64,000 bases of DNA. It comes from Calliopsis andreniformis (taxonomy: Eukaryota > Arthropoda > Insecta > Hymenoptera > Andrenidae). Numbering within the stretch: the stretch's first letter is position 1; each line of letters begins with the position of its first letter. The stretch covers positions 13,020,001-13,084,000 of the forward strand of contig NW_027480423.1 in assembly GCF_051401765.1 (NCBI RefSeq), read 5' to 3'. The notes below the pieces were generated by a model. It ran no database searches and was not told where the DNA came from. It saw only the letters and a list, made by a program, of their open reading frames with translations. A program made the position numbers and the translations under genes. Below, one piece after another: positions 38,151-52,040 of the stretch.

Positions 38151-40590
38151 GTGGAGCATCGCCCTAGGGTGAAGCCTAGGTTGCCCGGAAAGTAGAAATG
38201 TCCATAACTTTCATACTGGTTGCAATTATTGGTTTTATACGATGGAAAAACTGTTGTATTTATACTGTATTTTATGCTTCTGACGTCGACTTCTAACGCA
38301 CTAACTATTCGATCTGGTGGAGCAACGCTCTAGAGTGAAACCTAGGTTGCCCGGAACGTAGAAATGACCATCACTTTCAAACTGGTTACAATTATTCCTG
38401 TTATACGATGGAAAAACTGTTGTATTTTTGTTGCATTTGATGCTTCGGGCGTTGACTTCTAAGGCACTAACTATTCAATCTGTTGGAGCAACGCCCTAGG
38501 GTGAAGCCTAGGCTGCCCGGAAAGTAGAAATGTCCATAACTTTCATACTGGTTGCAATTATTCGTTTTATACGATGGAAAAGCTGTTGTATTTATATTGT
38601 ATTTTATGCTTCTGACGTTGACTTCTAAGGCACCAACTATTCGATCTGTTGGAGCAACGCCCTAGAGTGAAGCCTAGGTTGCCCGGAACGTAGAAATGAC
38701 CATAACTTTCACACTGGTTGCAATTACTCCTGTTATATGATGGAAAAACTGTTGTATTTTTATTGCATTTGATGCTTCGGGCGTTGACTTCTAAGGCACT
38801 AACTATTCAATCTATTGGAGCAACGCCCTAGGGTGAATCCTAGGTTGCCCGGAAAGTAGAAATGAAAATAACTTTCGTACTGGTTGCAATTATCCGGTTT
38901 ATACGATGGAAAGACTGTTGTATTTATATTGTATTTTATGCTTCTGGCGTTCACTTCCTAGGCACGAACTTTTCAATCTGTTGGAGCAACGCCCTAGTGT
39001 GAATCCTAGGTTGCCCGGGAAGTAGATATGACCATTACTTTCATAATGGTTGAAATTATCCGTTTTATACGATGGAAAAACTGTTGTATTTATATCGTAT
39101 TTTATGCTTCTGGCGTTCACTTCTTAGGCCTTAAATATTCGATCTGGTGGAACATCGCCCTAGAGTGAAGCCTAGGCTGCCCGGAACGTAGAAATGACCA
39201 TAACTTTCACACTGGTTGCAATTATTCGTTTTATACGATAGAAAAACTGTTGTATGTATACTGTATTTTATGCTTCTGACGTTGACTTCTAAGGCACCAA
39301 CTATTCGATCTGTTGGAGCAACGCCCTAGGGTGAAACCTAGGTTGCGCGGAACGTAGAAATGACCATAACTTTCACACTGGTTGCAATTATTCATTTTAT
39401 ACGATGGAAAAACTGTTGTGTTTATATTGTATTTTATGCTTCTGGCGTTCACTTCTTAGGCCCTAACTATTCGATCTGGTGGAACAACGCACTAGGGTGA
39501 ATCCTAGGTTGCCCGGTTAGTAGAAATGACCATAACTTTCATACTGGTGGCATCCGTTTTATACGATGGAAAAGCTGTTGTATTTGTATTGTACATTATG
39601 CTTCTGGCGTTGACTTCTAAGGCCTTAACTATTCGATCTGGTGGAACAACGCACTAGGGTGAAGCCTAGGTTTTCCGGAACGTAGAAAAGACCATAACTT
39701 TCACACTGGTAGAAATTATTCGATTTATACAATGGAAAAACTGTTCTATTTATTTTGAGTTTTATGTTTCGCGCGTTGACTTCTAAGGCCCTAACTATTC
39801 GATCTGGTGGAGCATCGCCCTAGGGTGAAGCCTAGGTTGCCCTGAAAGTAGAAATGTCCATAACTTTCATACTGGTTGCAATTATACGTTTTATACGATG
39901 GAAAAACTGTTGTATTTATACTGTATTTTATGCTTCTGACGTTGACTTCTAACGCACTAACTATTCGATCTGGTGCAGCAACGCCCTAGAGTGAAACCTA
40001 GGTTGCCCGGAACGTAGAAATGACCATTACTATCACACTCTCTGCAATTATTCATTTTATACGATGGAAAAGCTGTTGCATTTATATTGTATTTTATGCT
40101 TCTGGCGTTGACTTCTTAGGCCCTAACTATTCGATCTGCTGGAGCAACGCCTTAGAGTGACGCCTAGGCTGCCCGGAACGTAGAAATGACCATCACTTTC
40201 AAACTGGTTACAGTTATTCCTGTTATACGATGGAAAAACTGTTGCATTTTTATTGCATTTTATTCTTCGGGCGTTGAGTTCTAAGGACCTAACTATTCGA
40301 TCTGGTGGAGCAACGCCCTAGGGTGAAGCCTAGGTTGCCCGGAAAGTAGAAATGTCCATAACTTTGATACTGGTTGCAATTATTCGTTTTATACGATGGA
40401 AAAACTGTTGCATTTTTATTGTATTTTATGCTTCTGGCGCTGACTTCTAAGGCCCTAACAATTCGATCTGTTTGAGCAACGCCCTAGAGTGAAGCCTTGG
40501 TTTCCCGGAACATACAAATGACCATAGCCTTCACACTGGTGGCTATTATTCGTCTTTTTCGGCGGAAAAACTGTTATATTTATGAGTACC

Positions 40591-43500
40591 TTATGCTTCT
40601 GGCGTCGACTTCTGAGGCCCTAACTATTCAATCTGTTGGAGCAACGCCCTAGGGTGAATCCTAGGTTGCCCGGTAAGTAGAAATGACCATAACTTTCATA
40701 CTGGTGGCAATTATCCGTTTTATACGATGGAAAAACTGTTGTAATTATAATGTATATTATGCTTCTGGCGTTCACTTCTTAGGCCTTAACTATTCGATCT
40801 GGTGGACCAACGCACTAGGGTGAAGCCTAGGTTTTCCGGAACGTAGAAAAGGCCATAACTTTCACACTGGTGGAAATTATTCGATTTATACAATGGAAAA
40901 ACTGTTCTATTTATTTTGAGTTTTATGTTTCGCGCGTTGACTTCTAAGGCACTAACTATTCAATCTGTTGGAGCAACGCCCTCAGGTGAATCCTAGGTTG
41001 CCCGGAAAGTAGAAATGAAAATAACTTTCATACTGGTTGCAATTATCCGGTTTATACGATGGAAAAACTGTTGTATTTATATTGTATTTTATGCTTCTGG
41101 CGTTCACTTCTTAGGCACTAACTTTTCAATCTGTTGGAGCAACGCCCTAGTGTGAATCCTAGGTTGCCCGGGAAGTAGATATGACCATTACTTTCATAAT
41201 GGTTGCAATTATCCGTTTTATACGATGTAAAAGCTGTTGTATTTATATTGTATTTTATGCTTCTGACGTTGACTTCTAAGGCACCAACTGTTCGATCTGT
41301 TGGAGCAACGCCCTAGAGTGAAGCCTAGGTTGCCTGGAACGTAGAAATGACCATAACTTTCACACTGGTTGCAATTACTCCTGTTATATGATGGAAAAAC
41401 AGTTGTATTTTTATTGCATTTGATGCTTCGGGCGTTGACTTCTAAGGCACTAACTATTCAATCTATTGGAGCAACGCCCTAAGGTGAATCCTAGGTTGCC
41501 CGGAAAGTAGAAATGAAAATAACTTTCATACTGGTTGCAATTATCCGGTTTATACGATGGAAAAACTGTTGTATTTATATTGTATTTTATGCTTCTGGCG
41601 TTCACTTCTTAGGCACTAACTTTTCAATCTGTTGGAGCAACGCCCTAGTGTGAATCCTAGGTTGCCCGGGAAGTAGATATGACCATTACTTTCATAATGG
41701 TTGCAATTATCCGTTTTATACGATGGAAAAACTGTTGTATTTATATAGTATTTTATGCTTCTGGCGTTCACTTCTTAGGCCTTAAATATTCGATCTGGTG
41801 GAACATCGGCCTAGAGTGAAGCCTAGGCTGCCCGGAACGTAGAAATGATCATAACTTTCACACTGGTTGCAATTATTCGTTTTATACGATAGAAAAACTG
41901 TTGTATGTATACTGTATTTTATGCTTCTGACGTTGACTTCTAATGCACTAACTATTCGGTCTGGTGGAGCAACGCCCAAGAGTGAAACCTAGGTTGCCCG
42001 GAACGTAGAAATGACCATTACTCTCACACTCTTTGCAATTATTCATTTTGTACGATGGAAAAGCTGTTGCATTTATATTGTATTTTATGCTTCTGGCGTT
42101 GTCTTCTTAGGCCCTAACTATTCGATCTGGTGGAGCAACGCCTTAGAGTGACGCCTAGGTTGCCCGGAACGTAGATATGACCATATCTTTCACACTGGTT
42201 GCTATTGTTCCTGTTATACGATGGAAAAGCTGTTGTATTTGTATTGTACATTATGCTTCTGGCGTTGACTTCTAAGGCCCTAACTATTCGATCTGGTGGA
42301 GCAACGCCCTAGGGTGAAGCCTAGGTTGCCCGGAACGTAGAAATGACCATCACTTTCACACTGGTTGCAATTATTCCTGTTATACGATGGAAAAACTGTT
42401 GTATTTTTTTGCATTTTATGCTTCGGGCGTTGACTTCTAAGGCCCTAACTATTCAGTCTGTTGAAGCAACTCCCTAGGGTGAAGCCTAGGTTGCCCGGAA
42501 AGTAGAAGTGTCCATAACTTTCATACGGGTTGCAATTATTCGTTTTATACGATGGAAAAACTGTTGTATTTATATTGTATTTTATGCTTCTCGCGTTCAC
42601 TTCTTAGGCCTTAACTATTCGATCTGGTGGAACAACGCACTAGGGTGAAGCCCAGGTTTCCCGTTACGTAGAAATGGCCATAACTTTCACGCTGGTAGCA
42701 ATTATTCGATTTATACAATGGTAAAACTGTTGTATTTACTTTGTGTTTTACGTTTCGCGCGTTGTCTTCTAAGGCACTAACTATTCGATCTAGTGGAGCA
42801 ACGCCCTAGGGTGAAGCCTGGGTTGCCTGGAAAGTAGAAGTGTCCATAACTTTCATACGGGTTGCAATTATTCGTTTTATACGATGGAAAAACTGTTGTA
42901 TTTATATTGTATTTTATGCTTCTCGCGTTCACTTCTTAGGCCTTAACTATTCGATCTGGTTGAACAACGCACTAGGGTGAAGCCTAGGTTTCCCGGAACG
43001 TAGAAATGGCCATAACTTTCACACTGGTAGCAATTATTCGATTTATACAATGGAAAAACTGTTCTATTTATTTTCTGTTTTATGCTTCGGGCATCGACTT
43101 CCAAGGCCCTAACTGTCCAATCTGTTGGAGCAACGCCCTAGGGTGAGTCCTAGGTTGCCCGGAAAGTAGAAATGACCATAACTTTCATACTCGTTGCAAT
43201 TATTCGTTTTATACGATGGAAAAACTGTTGTATTTATACTGTATTTTATGCTTCTGACGTTGACTTTTAAGGCACTAACTATTCGATCTGGTGGAGCAAC
43301 GCCCTAGAGTGAAACCTAGGTTACCCGGAACGTTGAAATGACCATTACTTTCACACTCTTTGCAATTATTCATTTTATACGATGGAAAAGCTGTTGTATT
43401 CATATTGTACCTTATGCTTCTGGCGTTGACTTCTAAGGCCCTAACTATTCGATCTGGTGGAGCAACGCCCTAGGGTGAAGCCTAGGTTGCCCGGAACGTA

Positions 43501-44350
43501 GAAATGACCATCACTTTCACACTGGTTGCAATTATTCCTGTTATACGATGGAAAAACTGTTGTATTTTTTTGCATTTTATGCTTCGGGCGTTGACTTCTA
43601 AGGCCCTAACTATTCAGTCTGTTGGAGCAACGCCCTAGGGTGAAGCCTAGGTTGCCCGGAAAGTAGAAATGACCATTACGTTCACACTCTTTGCAATTAT
43701 TCATTTTATACGATGGAAAAGCTGTTGCATTTATATTGTATTTTAAGCTTCTGGCGTTGACTTCTTAGGCCATAACTATTCGATCTGGTGGAGCAACGCC
43801 CTAGAGTGAAGCCTAGGGTGCCCGGAACGTAGAAATGACCATCACTTTCAAACTGGTTGCAACTATCCCTGTTATATGATGGAAAAACTGTTGCATTTTT
43901 ATTGCATTTTATGCTTCGGGCGCTGACTTCCAAGGCCATAACTGTCCAATCTGTTGGAGCAACGCCCTAGGGTGAAGCCTAGGTTGCCCGGAAAGTAGAA
44001 ATGACCATAACTTTCATACTCGTCGCAATTATACGTTTTATACGATGGAAAAGCTGTTGTATTTATATTGTATTTTATGCTTCTTGCGCTCACTTCTTAG
44101 GCCCTAACTGTTCGATATGGTGGAACATCGCCCTAGGGTGAAGCCTAGGTTTCCCGGAACGTAGAGATGACCATAACTTTCACAGTTGTAGCAATTATTC
44201 GATTTATACAATGGAAAAACTGTTCTATTTATTTTGTGTTTCATGTTTCGCGCGTTGTCTTCTAAGGCCCTAACTATTCGATCTAGTGGAGCAACGCCCT
44301 AGGTTGAAGCCTAGGTTGCCTGGAAAGTAGAAATGTCCATAACTTTCATA
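40591..44350 (+). repeat. Segment related to 52,041-53,650 (full-length form)
   Basis: The first part (40,591 to about 41,340) matches 52,041 to about 52,790 at an offset of 11,450. The last part (about 43,490-44,350) matches about 52,785-53,645 at an offset of 9,293. The offset change is 2,157 bp, 13 monomers present here but missing there. The uncommon GTAATTATAATGTATATTATG string occurs in both (40,741 and 52,191). The intervening 41.34-43.49 kb has relatives elsewhere, such as 9.8-10.6 kb and 20.1-20.4 kb. Confidence 0.75.
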
Positions 44351-47300
44351 CTGGTTGCAAATATTCGTTTTATACGATGGAAGAACTGTTGTATTTATAC
44401 TGTATTTTATGCTTCTGACGTTGACTTCTAAGGCACTAAGTATTCGATATGGTGGAGCAACGCCCTAGAGTGAAGCCTAGGGTGACCGGAACGTAGAAAT
44501 GACCATCACTTTCAAACTGGTTGCAATTACTCCTGTTATATGATGGAAAAACTGTTGTATTTTTATTGCATTTTATGCTTCGGGCGTTGACTTCTAAGGC
44601 ACTAACTATTCAATCTGCTGGAGCAACGCCCTAGGGTGAATCCTAGGTTGCCCGGAAAGTAGAAATGACCATAACTTTCATACTGGTTGCAATTATCAGG
44701 TTTATACGATGGAAAAGCTGTTGTATTTATATTGTATTTTATGCTTCTGGCGTTCACTTCTTAGGCCTTAACTATTCGATCTGGTGGAACAACGCACTTG
44801 GGTGGAGCCTAGGTTTCCCGGAACGTAGAAATGGCCATAACTTTCACACTGGTAGCAATTATTCGATTTACACAATGGAAAAACTGTTCTATTTATTTTG
44901 TGTTTTATGTTTCGCGCGTTGACTTCTAAGGCCCTAACTATTCGATCTAGTGGAGCAACGCCCTAGAGTGAAGCCTAGGGTGCCCGGAACGTAGAAATGA
45001 CCATCACTTTCAAACTGGTTGCAAGTATCCCTGTTATATGACGGAAAAACTGTTGCATTTTTATTGCATTTTATGCTTCGGGCGTTGACTTCTAAGGCAC
45101 TAACTAATCAATCTTTTGGAGCATGCCCCAGGGTGAATCCTAGGTTGCCCGGAAAGTAGAAATGAAAATAACTTTCATACTGGTTGCAATTATCTGGTTT
45201 ATACGATGGAAAAACTGGTGTATTTATATTGTATTTTATGCTTCTGGCGATCACTTCTTAGGCCTTAACTATTCGATCTGGTGGAGCTACGCCCTAGAGT
45301 GAAACCTAGGTTGCCCGGAACGTAGAAATGACCATTTCATTTACACTCTTTGCAATTATTCATTTTATACGATGGAAAAGCTGTTGCATTTATATTGTAT
45401 TTTATGCTTCTGGCGTTGACTTCTTAGGCCCTAACTATTCGATCTGTTGGAGCAACGCCTTAGAGTGAAGTCTTGGTTTCCCGGAACGTAGAAATGACCA
45501 TCACTTTCATACTGGTTGCAATTATTCGTTTTATACGATGGAAAAACTGTTGTACTTATATTGTATTTTATGCTTGTGGCGTTGAATTCTAAGGCACTAA
45601 CTATTCGATCTAGTGGAGCAACGCCCTAGAGTGAAGCCTACGGTGCTCGGAACGTAGAAATGACCATCACTTTCAAACTGGTTGCAACTATCCCTGTTAT
45701 ATGACGGAAAAACTGTTGCATTTTTATTGCATTTTATGCTTCGGGCGCTGACTTCCAAGGCCCTAACTGTCCAATCTGTTGGAGCAACGCCCTAGGGTGA
45801 AGCCTACGTTGCCCGGAAAGTAGAAATGACCATAACTTTCATACTCGTTGCAATTATACGTTTTATACGATGGAAAAGCTGTTGTATTTATATTGTATTT
45901 TATGCTTCTTGCGCTCACTTCTTAGGCCCTAACTGTTCGATATGGTGGAACATCGCGCTAGGGTGAAGCCTAGGTTTCCCGGAACGTAGAAATGTCCACA
46001 ACTTTCATACTGGTTGCAATTACTCGTTTTATACGATGGAAGAACTGTTGTATTTATACTATATTTTATGCTTCTGACGTTGACTTCTAACGCACTAACA
46101 ATTCGATCTATTGGAGCAACGCCCTAGAGTGAAGCCTTGGTTTCCCGGAACGTAGAAATGACCATGACTTTCATACTGGTTGCAATTATTCGTTTTATAC
46201 GATGGAAGAACTGTTGTATTTATACTGTATTTTATGCTTCTGACGTTGACTTCTAACGCACTAACTATTAGATGTGGTGGAGCAACGCCCTAGAGTGAAA
46301 CCTAGGTTGCCCGGAACGTAGAAATGACCATTACTTTCACACTGGTTGCAATTATTCGTTTTATACGATGGAAAAGCTGTTGCATTTATATTGTATTTTA
46401 TGCTTCTGGCGTTGACTTCTTAGGCCCTAACTATTCGATCGGGTGGAACAACGCCCTAGGGTGAAGCCTAGGATGCCCGGAAAGTAGAAATGACCATAAC
46501 TTTCAAACTGGTTGCAATTATTCCTGTTATACGATGGAAAAACTGGTGCATTTATAGTGTATTTTATGCTTCTGGCGTTCACTTCTTAGGCCTTCACTAT
46601 TCGATCTGGTGGAGCAACGCCCTAGGGTGAAGCCTAGGTTGCCCGGCAAGTAGAAATGACCATAACTTTCAAACTGGTTGCAATTATTCCTGTTATACGA
46701 TGGAAAAACTGTTGTATTAACATTGTATTTTATGCTTCTACGGTTGACTTCTAAGGCACTAACTGTTCGATCTGGTGGAGCAACGCCCTAGAGTGAAGTC
46801 TAGGTTGCCCGAAACGTAGAAATGACCATCACTTTCACACTGGTTGCAATTATTCATATTATAGGATGGAAAACCTGTTTTATTTATATTGTATTTCATG
46901 CTCCTGGTGTTGACTTCTTAGGCCCTACCTATTCGATCTGGTGGAGCAACGCCCTAGAGTGAAGCGTAGGTTGCCCGGAACGTAGAAATGACCATCACTT
47001 TCAAACTGGTTACAATTATTCCCGTTATACGATGGAAAAACTGTTGTATTTTTATAGCATCTTATGCTTCGGGCGTCGACTTCTAAGGCCCTAACTATTC
47101 AATCTGTTGGAGCAACGCCCTAGAGTGAAGCCTAAGATGCCCGGAACGTAGAAATGAACATAACCTTCACACTGGTTGCAATTATTCGTTTTATACGATG
47201 GAAAAATTGTTGTATTTATATTGTATTTTATGCTTCTGGCGTTCACTTCTTAGGCCCTAACTATTCGATCGGGTGGAGCAACGCCCTAGGGTGAAGCCTA

Positions 47301-48158
47301 GGTTGCCCGGCAAGTAGAAATGACCATAACTTTCAAACTGGTTGCAATTATTCGTTTTATACGATGGAAAAACTGTTGTATTAATATTGTATTTTATGCT
47401 TCTGTCGTTGACTTCTAAGGCACTAACTGTTCGATCTGGTGGAGCAACGCCCTAGAGTGAAGTCTAGGTTGCCCGAAACGTAGAAATGACCATCACTTTC
47501 ACACTGGTTGCAATTATTCATATTATAGGATGGAAAACCTGTTGTATTTATATTGTATTTCATGCTCCTGGTGCTGACTTCTTAGGCCCTAACTATTCGA
47601 TCTGGTGGAGCAACGCCCTAGAGTGAAGCGTAGGTTGCCCGGAACGTAGAAATGATCATCACTTTCAAACTGGTTACAATTATTCCCGTTATACGATGGA
47701 AAAACAGTTGTATTTTTATAGCATCTTATGCTTCGGGCGTCGACTTCTAAGGCCCTAACTATTCAATCTGTTGGAGCAACGCCCTAGGGTGAAGCCTAGA
47801 ATGCACGGAAAATAGAAATGTCCATAACTTTCATACTGGTTGCAATTATTCGTTTTATACGATGGTAAAACTGTTGTATTTATATTGTATTTTATGCTTC
47901 TGGCGTTGACTTCTAAGGCACTTAGTATTCGATCTGGTGGAGCAACGCCCTAGGGTGAAGCCTAGGTTGCACGGATAGTAGAAATGACCATAACTTTCAT
48001 AGTGGTTGCAATTATTCGCTTTATACGATGGAAAAACTGTTGTATTTATATTGTATTTTCTGCTTCCGGCGTTGACTTCTGAGGCCCTAACTATTCGATC
48101 TGTTGGAGCAACGCCCTAGAGTGCAGCCTTGGTTTCCCGGAACGTAGAAATGACCATG
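44342..48158 (+). repeat. 3,817-bp segmental tandem duplication, copy 1
   Basis: A 23-monomer segment repeated next to itself at an offset of 3,817 bp (23 x 166 minus 1). Both copies open within a monomer carrying the rare GCAAATATTCG form (44,357 and 48,174), whereas the sequence after copy 2 has the usual GCAATTATTCG. The only difference I noticed is 45,342 T versus 49,159 C. The part from about 44,460 to 46,000 also resembles 17,580-19,150 and the matching part of the 28-30 kb block, so the unit includes older duplicated material. Confidence 0.88.
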
Positions 48159-51100
48159 ACTTTCATACTGGTTGCAAATATTCGTTTTATACGATGGAAG
48201 AACTGTTGTATTTATACTGTATTTTATGCTTCTGACGTTGACTTCTAAGGCACTAAGTATTCGATATGGTGGAGCAACGCCCTAGAGTGAAGCCTAGGGT
48301 GACCGGAACGTAGAAATGACCATCACTTTCAAACTGGTTGCAATTACTCCTGTTATATGATGGAAAAACTGTTGTATTTTTATTGCATTTTATGCTTCGG
48401 GCGTTGACTTCTAAGGCACTAACTATTCAATCTGCTGGAGCAACGCCCTAGGGTGAATCCTAGGTTGCCCGGAAAGTAGAAATGACCATAACTTTCATAC
48501 TGGTTGCAATTATCAGGTTTATACGATGGAAAAGCTGTTGTATTTATATTGTATTTTATGCTTCTGGCGTTCACTTCTTAGGCCTTAACTATTCGATCTG
48601 GTGGAACAACGCACTTGGGTGGAGCCTAGGTTTCCCGGAACGTAGAAATGGCCATAACTTTCACACTGGTAGCAATTATTCGATTTACACAATGGAAAAA
48701 CTGTTCTATTTATTTTGTGTTTTATGTTTCGCGCGTTGACTTCTAAGGCCCTAACTATTCGATCTAGTGGAGCAACGCCCTAGAGTGAAGCCTAGGGTGC
48801 CCGGAACGTAGAAATGACCATCACTTTCAAACTGGTTGCAAGTATCCCTGTTATATGACGGAAAAACTGTTGCATTTTTATTGCATTTTATGCTTCGGGC
48901 GTTGACTTCTAAGGCACTAACTAATCAATCTTTTGGAGCATGCCCCAGGGTGAATCCTAGGTTGCCCGGAAAGTAGAAATGAAAATAACTTTCATACTGG
49001 TTGCAATTATCTGGTTTATACGATGGAAAAACTGGTGTATTTATATTGTATTTTATGCTTCTGGCGATCACTTCTTAGGCCTTAACTATTCGATCTGGTG
49101 GAGCTACGCCCTAGAGTGAAACCTAGGTTGCCCGGAACGTAGAAATGACCATTTCATTCACACTCTTTGCAATTATTCATTTTATACGATGGAAAAGCTG
49201 TTGCATTTATATTGTATTTTATGCTTCTGGCGTTGACTTCTTAGGCCCTAACTATTCGATCTGTTGGAGCAACGCCTTAGAGTGAAGTCTTGGTTTCCCG
49301 GAACGTAGAAATGACCATCACTTTCATACTGGTTGCAATTATTCGTTTTATACGATGGAAAAACTGTTGTACTTATATTGTATTTTATGCTTGTGGCGTT
49401 GAATTCTAAGGCACTAACTATTCGATCTAGTGGAGCAACGCCCTAGAGTGAAGCCTACGGTGCTCGGAACGTAGAAATGACCATCACTTTCAAACTGGTT
49501 GCAACTATCCCTGTTATATGACGGAAAAACTGTTGCATTTTTATTGCATTTTATGCTTCGGGCGCTGACTTCCAAGGCCCTAACTGTCCAATCTGTTGGA
49601 GCAACGCCCTAGGGTGAAGCCTACGTTGCCCGGAAAGTAGAAATGACCATAACTTTCATACTCGTTGCAATTATACGTTTTATACGATGGAAAAGCTGTT
49701 GTATTTATATTGTATTTTATGCTTCTTGCGCTCACTTCTTAGGCCCTAACTGTTCGATATGGTGGAACATCGCGCTAGGGTGAAGCCTAGGTTTCCCGGA
49801 ACGTAGAAATGTCCACAACTTTCATACTGGTTGCAATTACTCGTTTTATACGATGGAAGAACTGTTGTATTTATACTATATTTTATGCTTCTGACGTTGA
49901 CTTCTAACGCACTAACAATTCGATCTATTGGAGCAACGCCCTAGAGTGAAGCCTTGGTTTCCCGGAACGTAGAAATGACCATGACTTTCATACTGGTTGC
50001 AATTATTCGTTTTATACGATGGAAGAACTGTTGTATTTATACTGTATTTTATGCTTCTGACGTTGACTTCTAACGCACTAACTATTAGATGTGGTGGAGC
50101 AACGCCCTAGAGTGAAACCTAGGTTGCCCGGAACGTAGAAATGACCATTACTTTCACACTGGTTGCAATTATTCGTTTTATACGATGGAAAAGCTGTTGC
50201 ATTTATATTGTATTTTATGCTTCTGGCGTTGACTTCTTAGGCCCTAACTATTCGATCGGGTGGAACAACGCCCTAGGGTGAAGCCTAGGATGCCCGGAAA
50301 GTAGAAATGACCATAACTTTCAAACTGGTTGCAATTATTCCTGTTATACGATGGAAAAACTGGTGCATTTATAGTGTATTTTATGCTTCTGGCGTTCACT
50401 TCTTAGGCCTTCACTATTCGATCTGGTGGAGCAACGCCCTAGGGTGAAGCCTAGGTTGCCCGGCAAGTAGAAATGACCATAACTTTCAAACTGGTTGCAA
50501 TTATTCCTGTTATACGATGGAAAAACTGTTGTATTAACATTGTATTTTATGCTTCTACGGTTGACTTCTAAGGCACTAACTGTTCGATCTGGTGGAGCAA
50601 CGCCCTAGAGTGAAGTCTAGGTTGCCCGAAACGTAGAAATGACCATCACTTTCACACTGGTTGCAATTATTCATATTATAGGATGGAAAACCTGTTTTAT
50701 TTATATTGTATTTCATGCTCCTGGTGTTGACTTCTTAGGCCCTACCTATTCGATCTGGTGGAGCAACGCCCTAGAGTGAAGCGTAGGTTGCCCGGAACGT
50801 AGAAATGACCATCACTTTCAAACTGGTTACAATTATTCCCGTTATACGATGGAAAAACTGTTGTATTTTTATAGCATCTTATGCTTCGGGCGTCGACTTC
50901 TAAGGCCCTAACTATTCAATCTGTTGGAGCAACGCCCTAGAGTGAAGCCTAAGATGCCCGGAACGTAGAAATGAACATAACCTTCACACTGGTTGCAATT
51001 ATTCGTTTTATACGATGGAAAAATTGTTGTATTTATATTGTATTTTATGCTTCTGGCGTTCACTTCTTAGGCCCTAACTATTCGATCGGGTGGAGCAACG

Positions 51101-51975
51101 CCCTAGGGTGAAGCCTAGGTTGCCCGGCAAGTAGAAATGACCATAACTTTCAAACTGGTTGCAATTATTCGTTTTATACGATGGAAAAACTGTTGTATTA
51201 ATATTGTATTTTATGCTTCTGTCGTTGACTTCTAAGGCACTAACTGTTCGATCTGGTGGAGCAACGCCCTAGAGTGAAGTCTAGGTTGCCCGAAACGTAG
51301 AAATGACCATCACTTTCACACTGGTTGCAATTATTCATATTATAGGATGGAAAACCTGTTGTATTTATATTGTATTTCATGCTCCTGGTGCTGACTTCTT
51401 AGGCCCTAACTATTCGATCTGGTGGAGCAACGCCCTAGAGTGAAGCGTAGGTTGCCCGGAACGTAGAAATGATCATCACTTTCAAACTGGTTACAATTAT
51501 TCCCGTTATACGATGGAAAAACAGTTGTATTTTTATAGCATCTTATGCTTCGGGCGTCGACTTCTAAGGCCCTAACTATTCAATCTGTTGGAGCAACGCC
51601 CTAGGGTGAAGCCTAGAATGCACGGAAAATAGAAATGTCCATAACTTTCATACTGGTTGCAATTATTCGTTTTATACGATGGTAAAACTGTTGTATTTAT
51701 ATTGTATTTTATGCTTCTGGCGTTGACTTCTAAGGCACTTAGTATTCGATCTGGTGGAGCAACGCCCTAGGGTGAAGCCTAGGTTGCACGGATAGTAGAA
51801 ATGACCATAACTTTCATAGTGGTTGCAATTATTCGCTTTATACGATGGAAAAACTGTTGTATTTATATTGTATTTTCTGCTTCCGGCGTTGACTTCTGAG
51901 GCCCTAACTATTCGATCTGTTGGAGCAACGCCCTAGAGTGCAGCCTTGGTTTCCCGGAACGTAGAAATGACCATG
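48159..51975 (+). repeat. 3,817-bp segmental tandem duplication, copy 2
   Basis: Second copy of the 23-monomer block. It contains the same uncommon monomers as copy 1, including the ATTCATATTATAGGATGG units (copy 1 at about 46,850 and 47,517) and the GGTGTTGACTTC or GGTGCTGACTTC units. It ends where GCAATTATTCG replaces GCAAATATTCG, near 51,990. Together the two copies make up 7.6 kb of locally homogenised array. Confidence 0.88.
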
Positions 51976-52040
51976 ACTTTCATACTGGTTGCAATTATTC
52001 GTTTTATACGATGGAAAAACTGTTGTATTTATATTGTATT

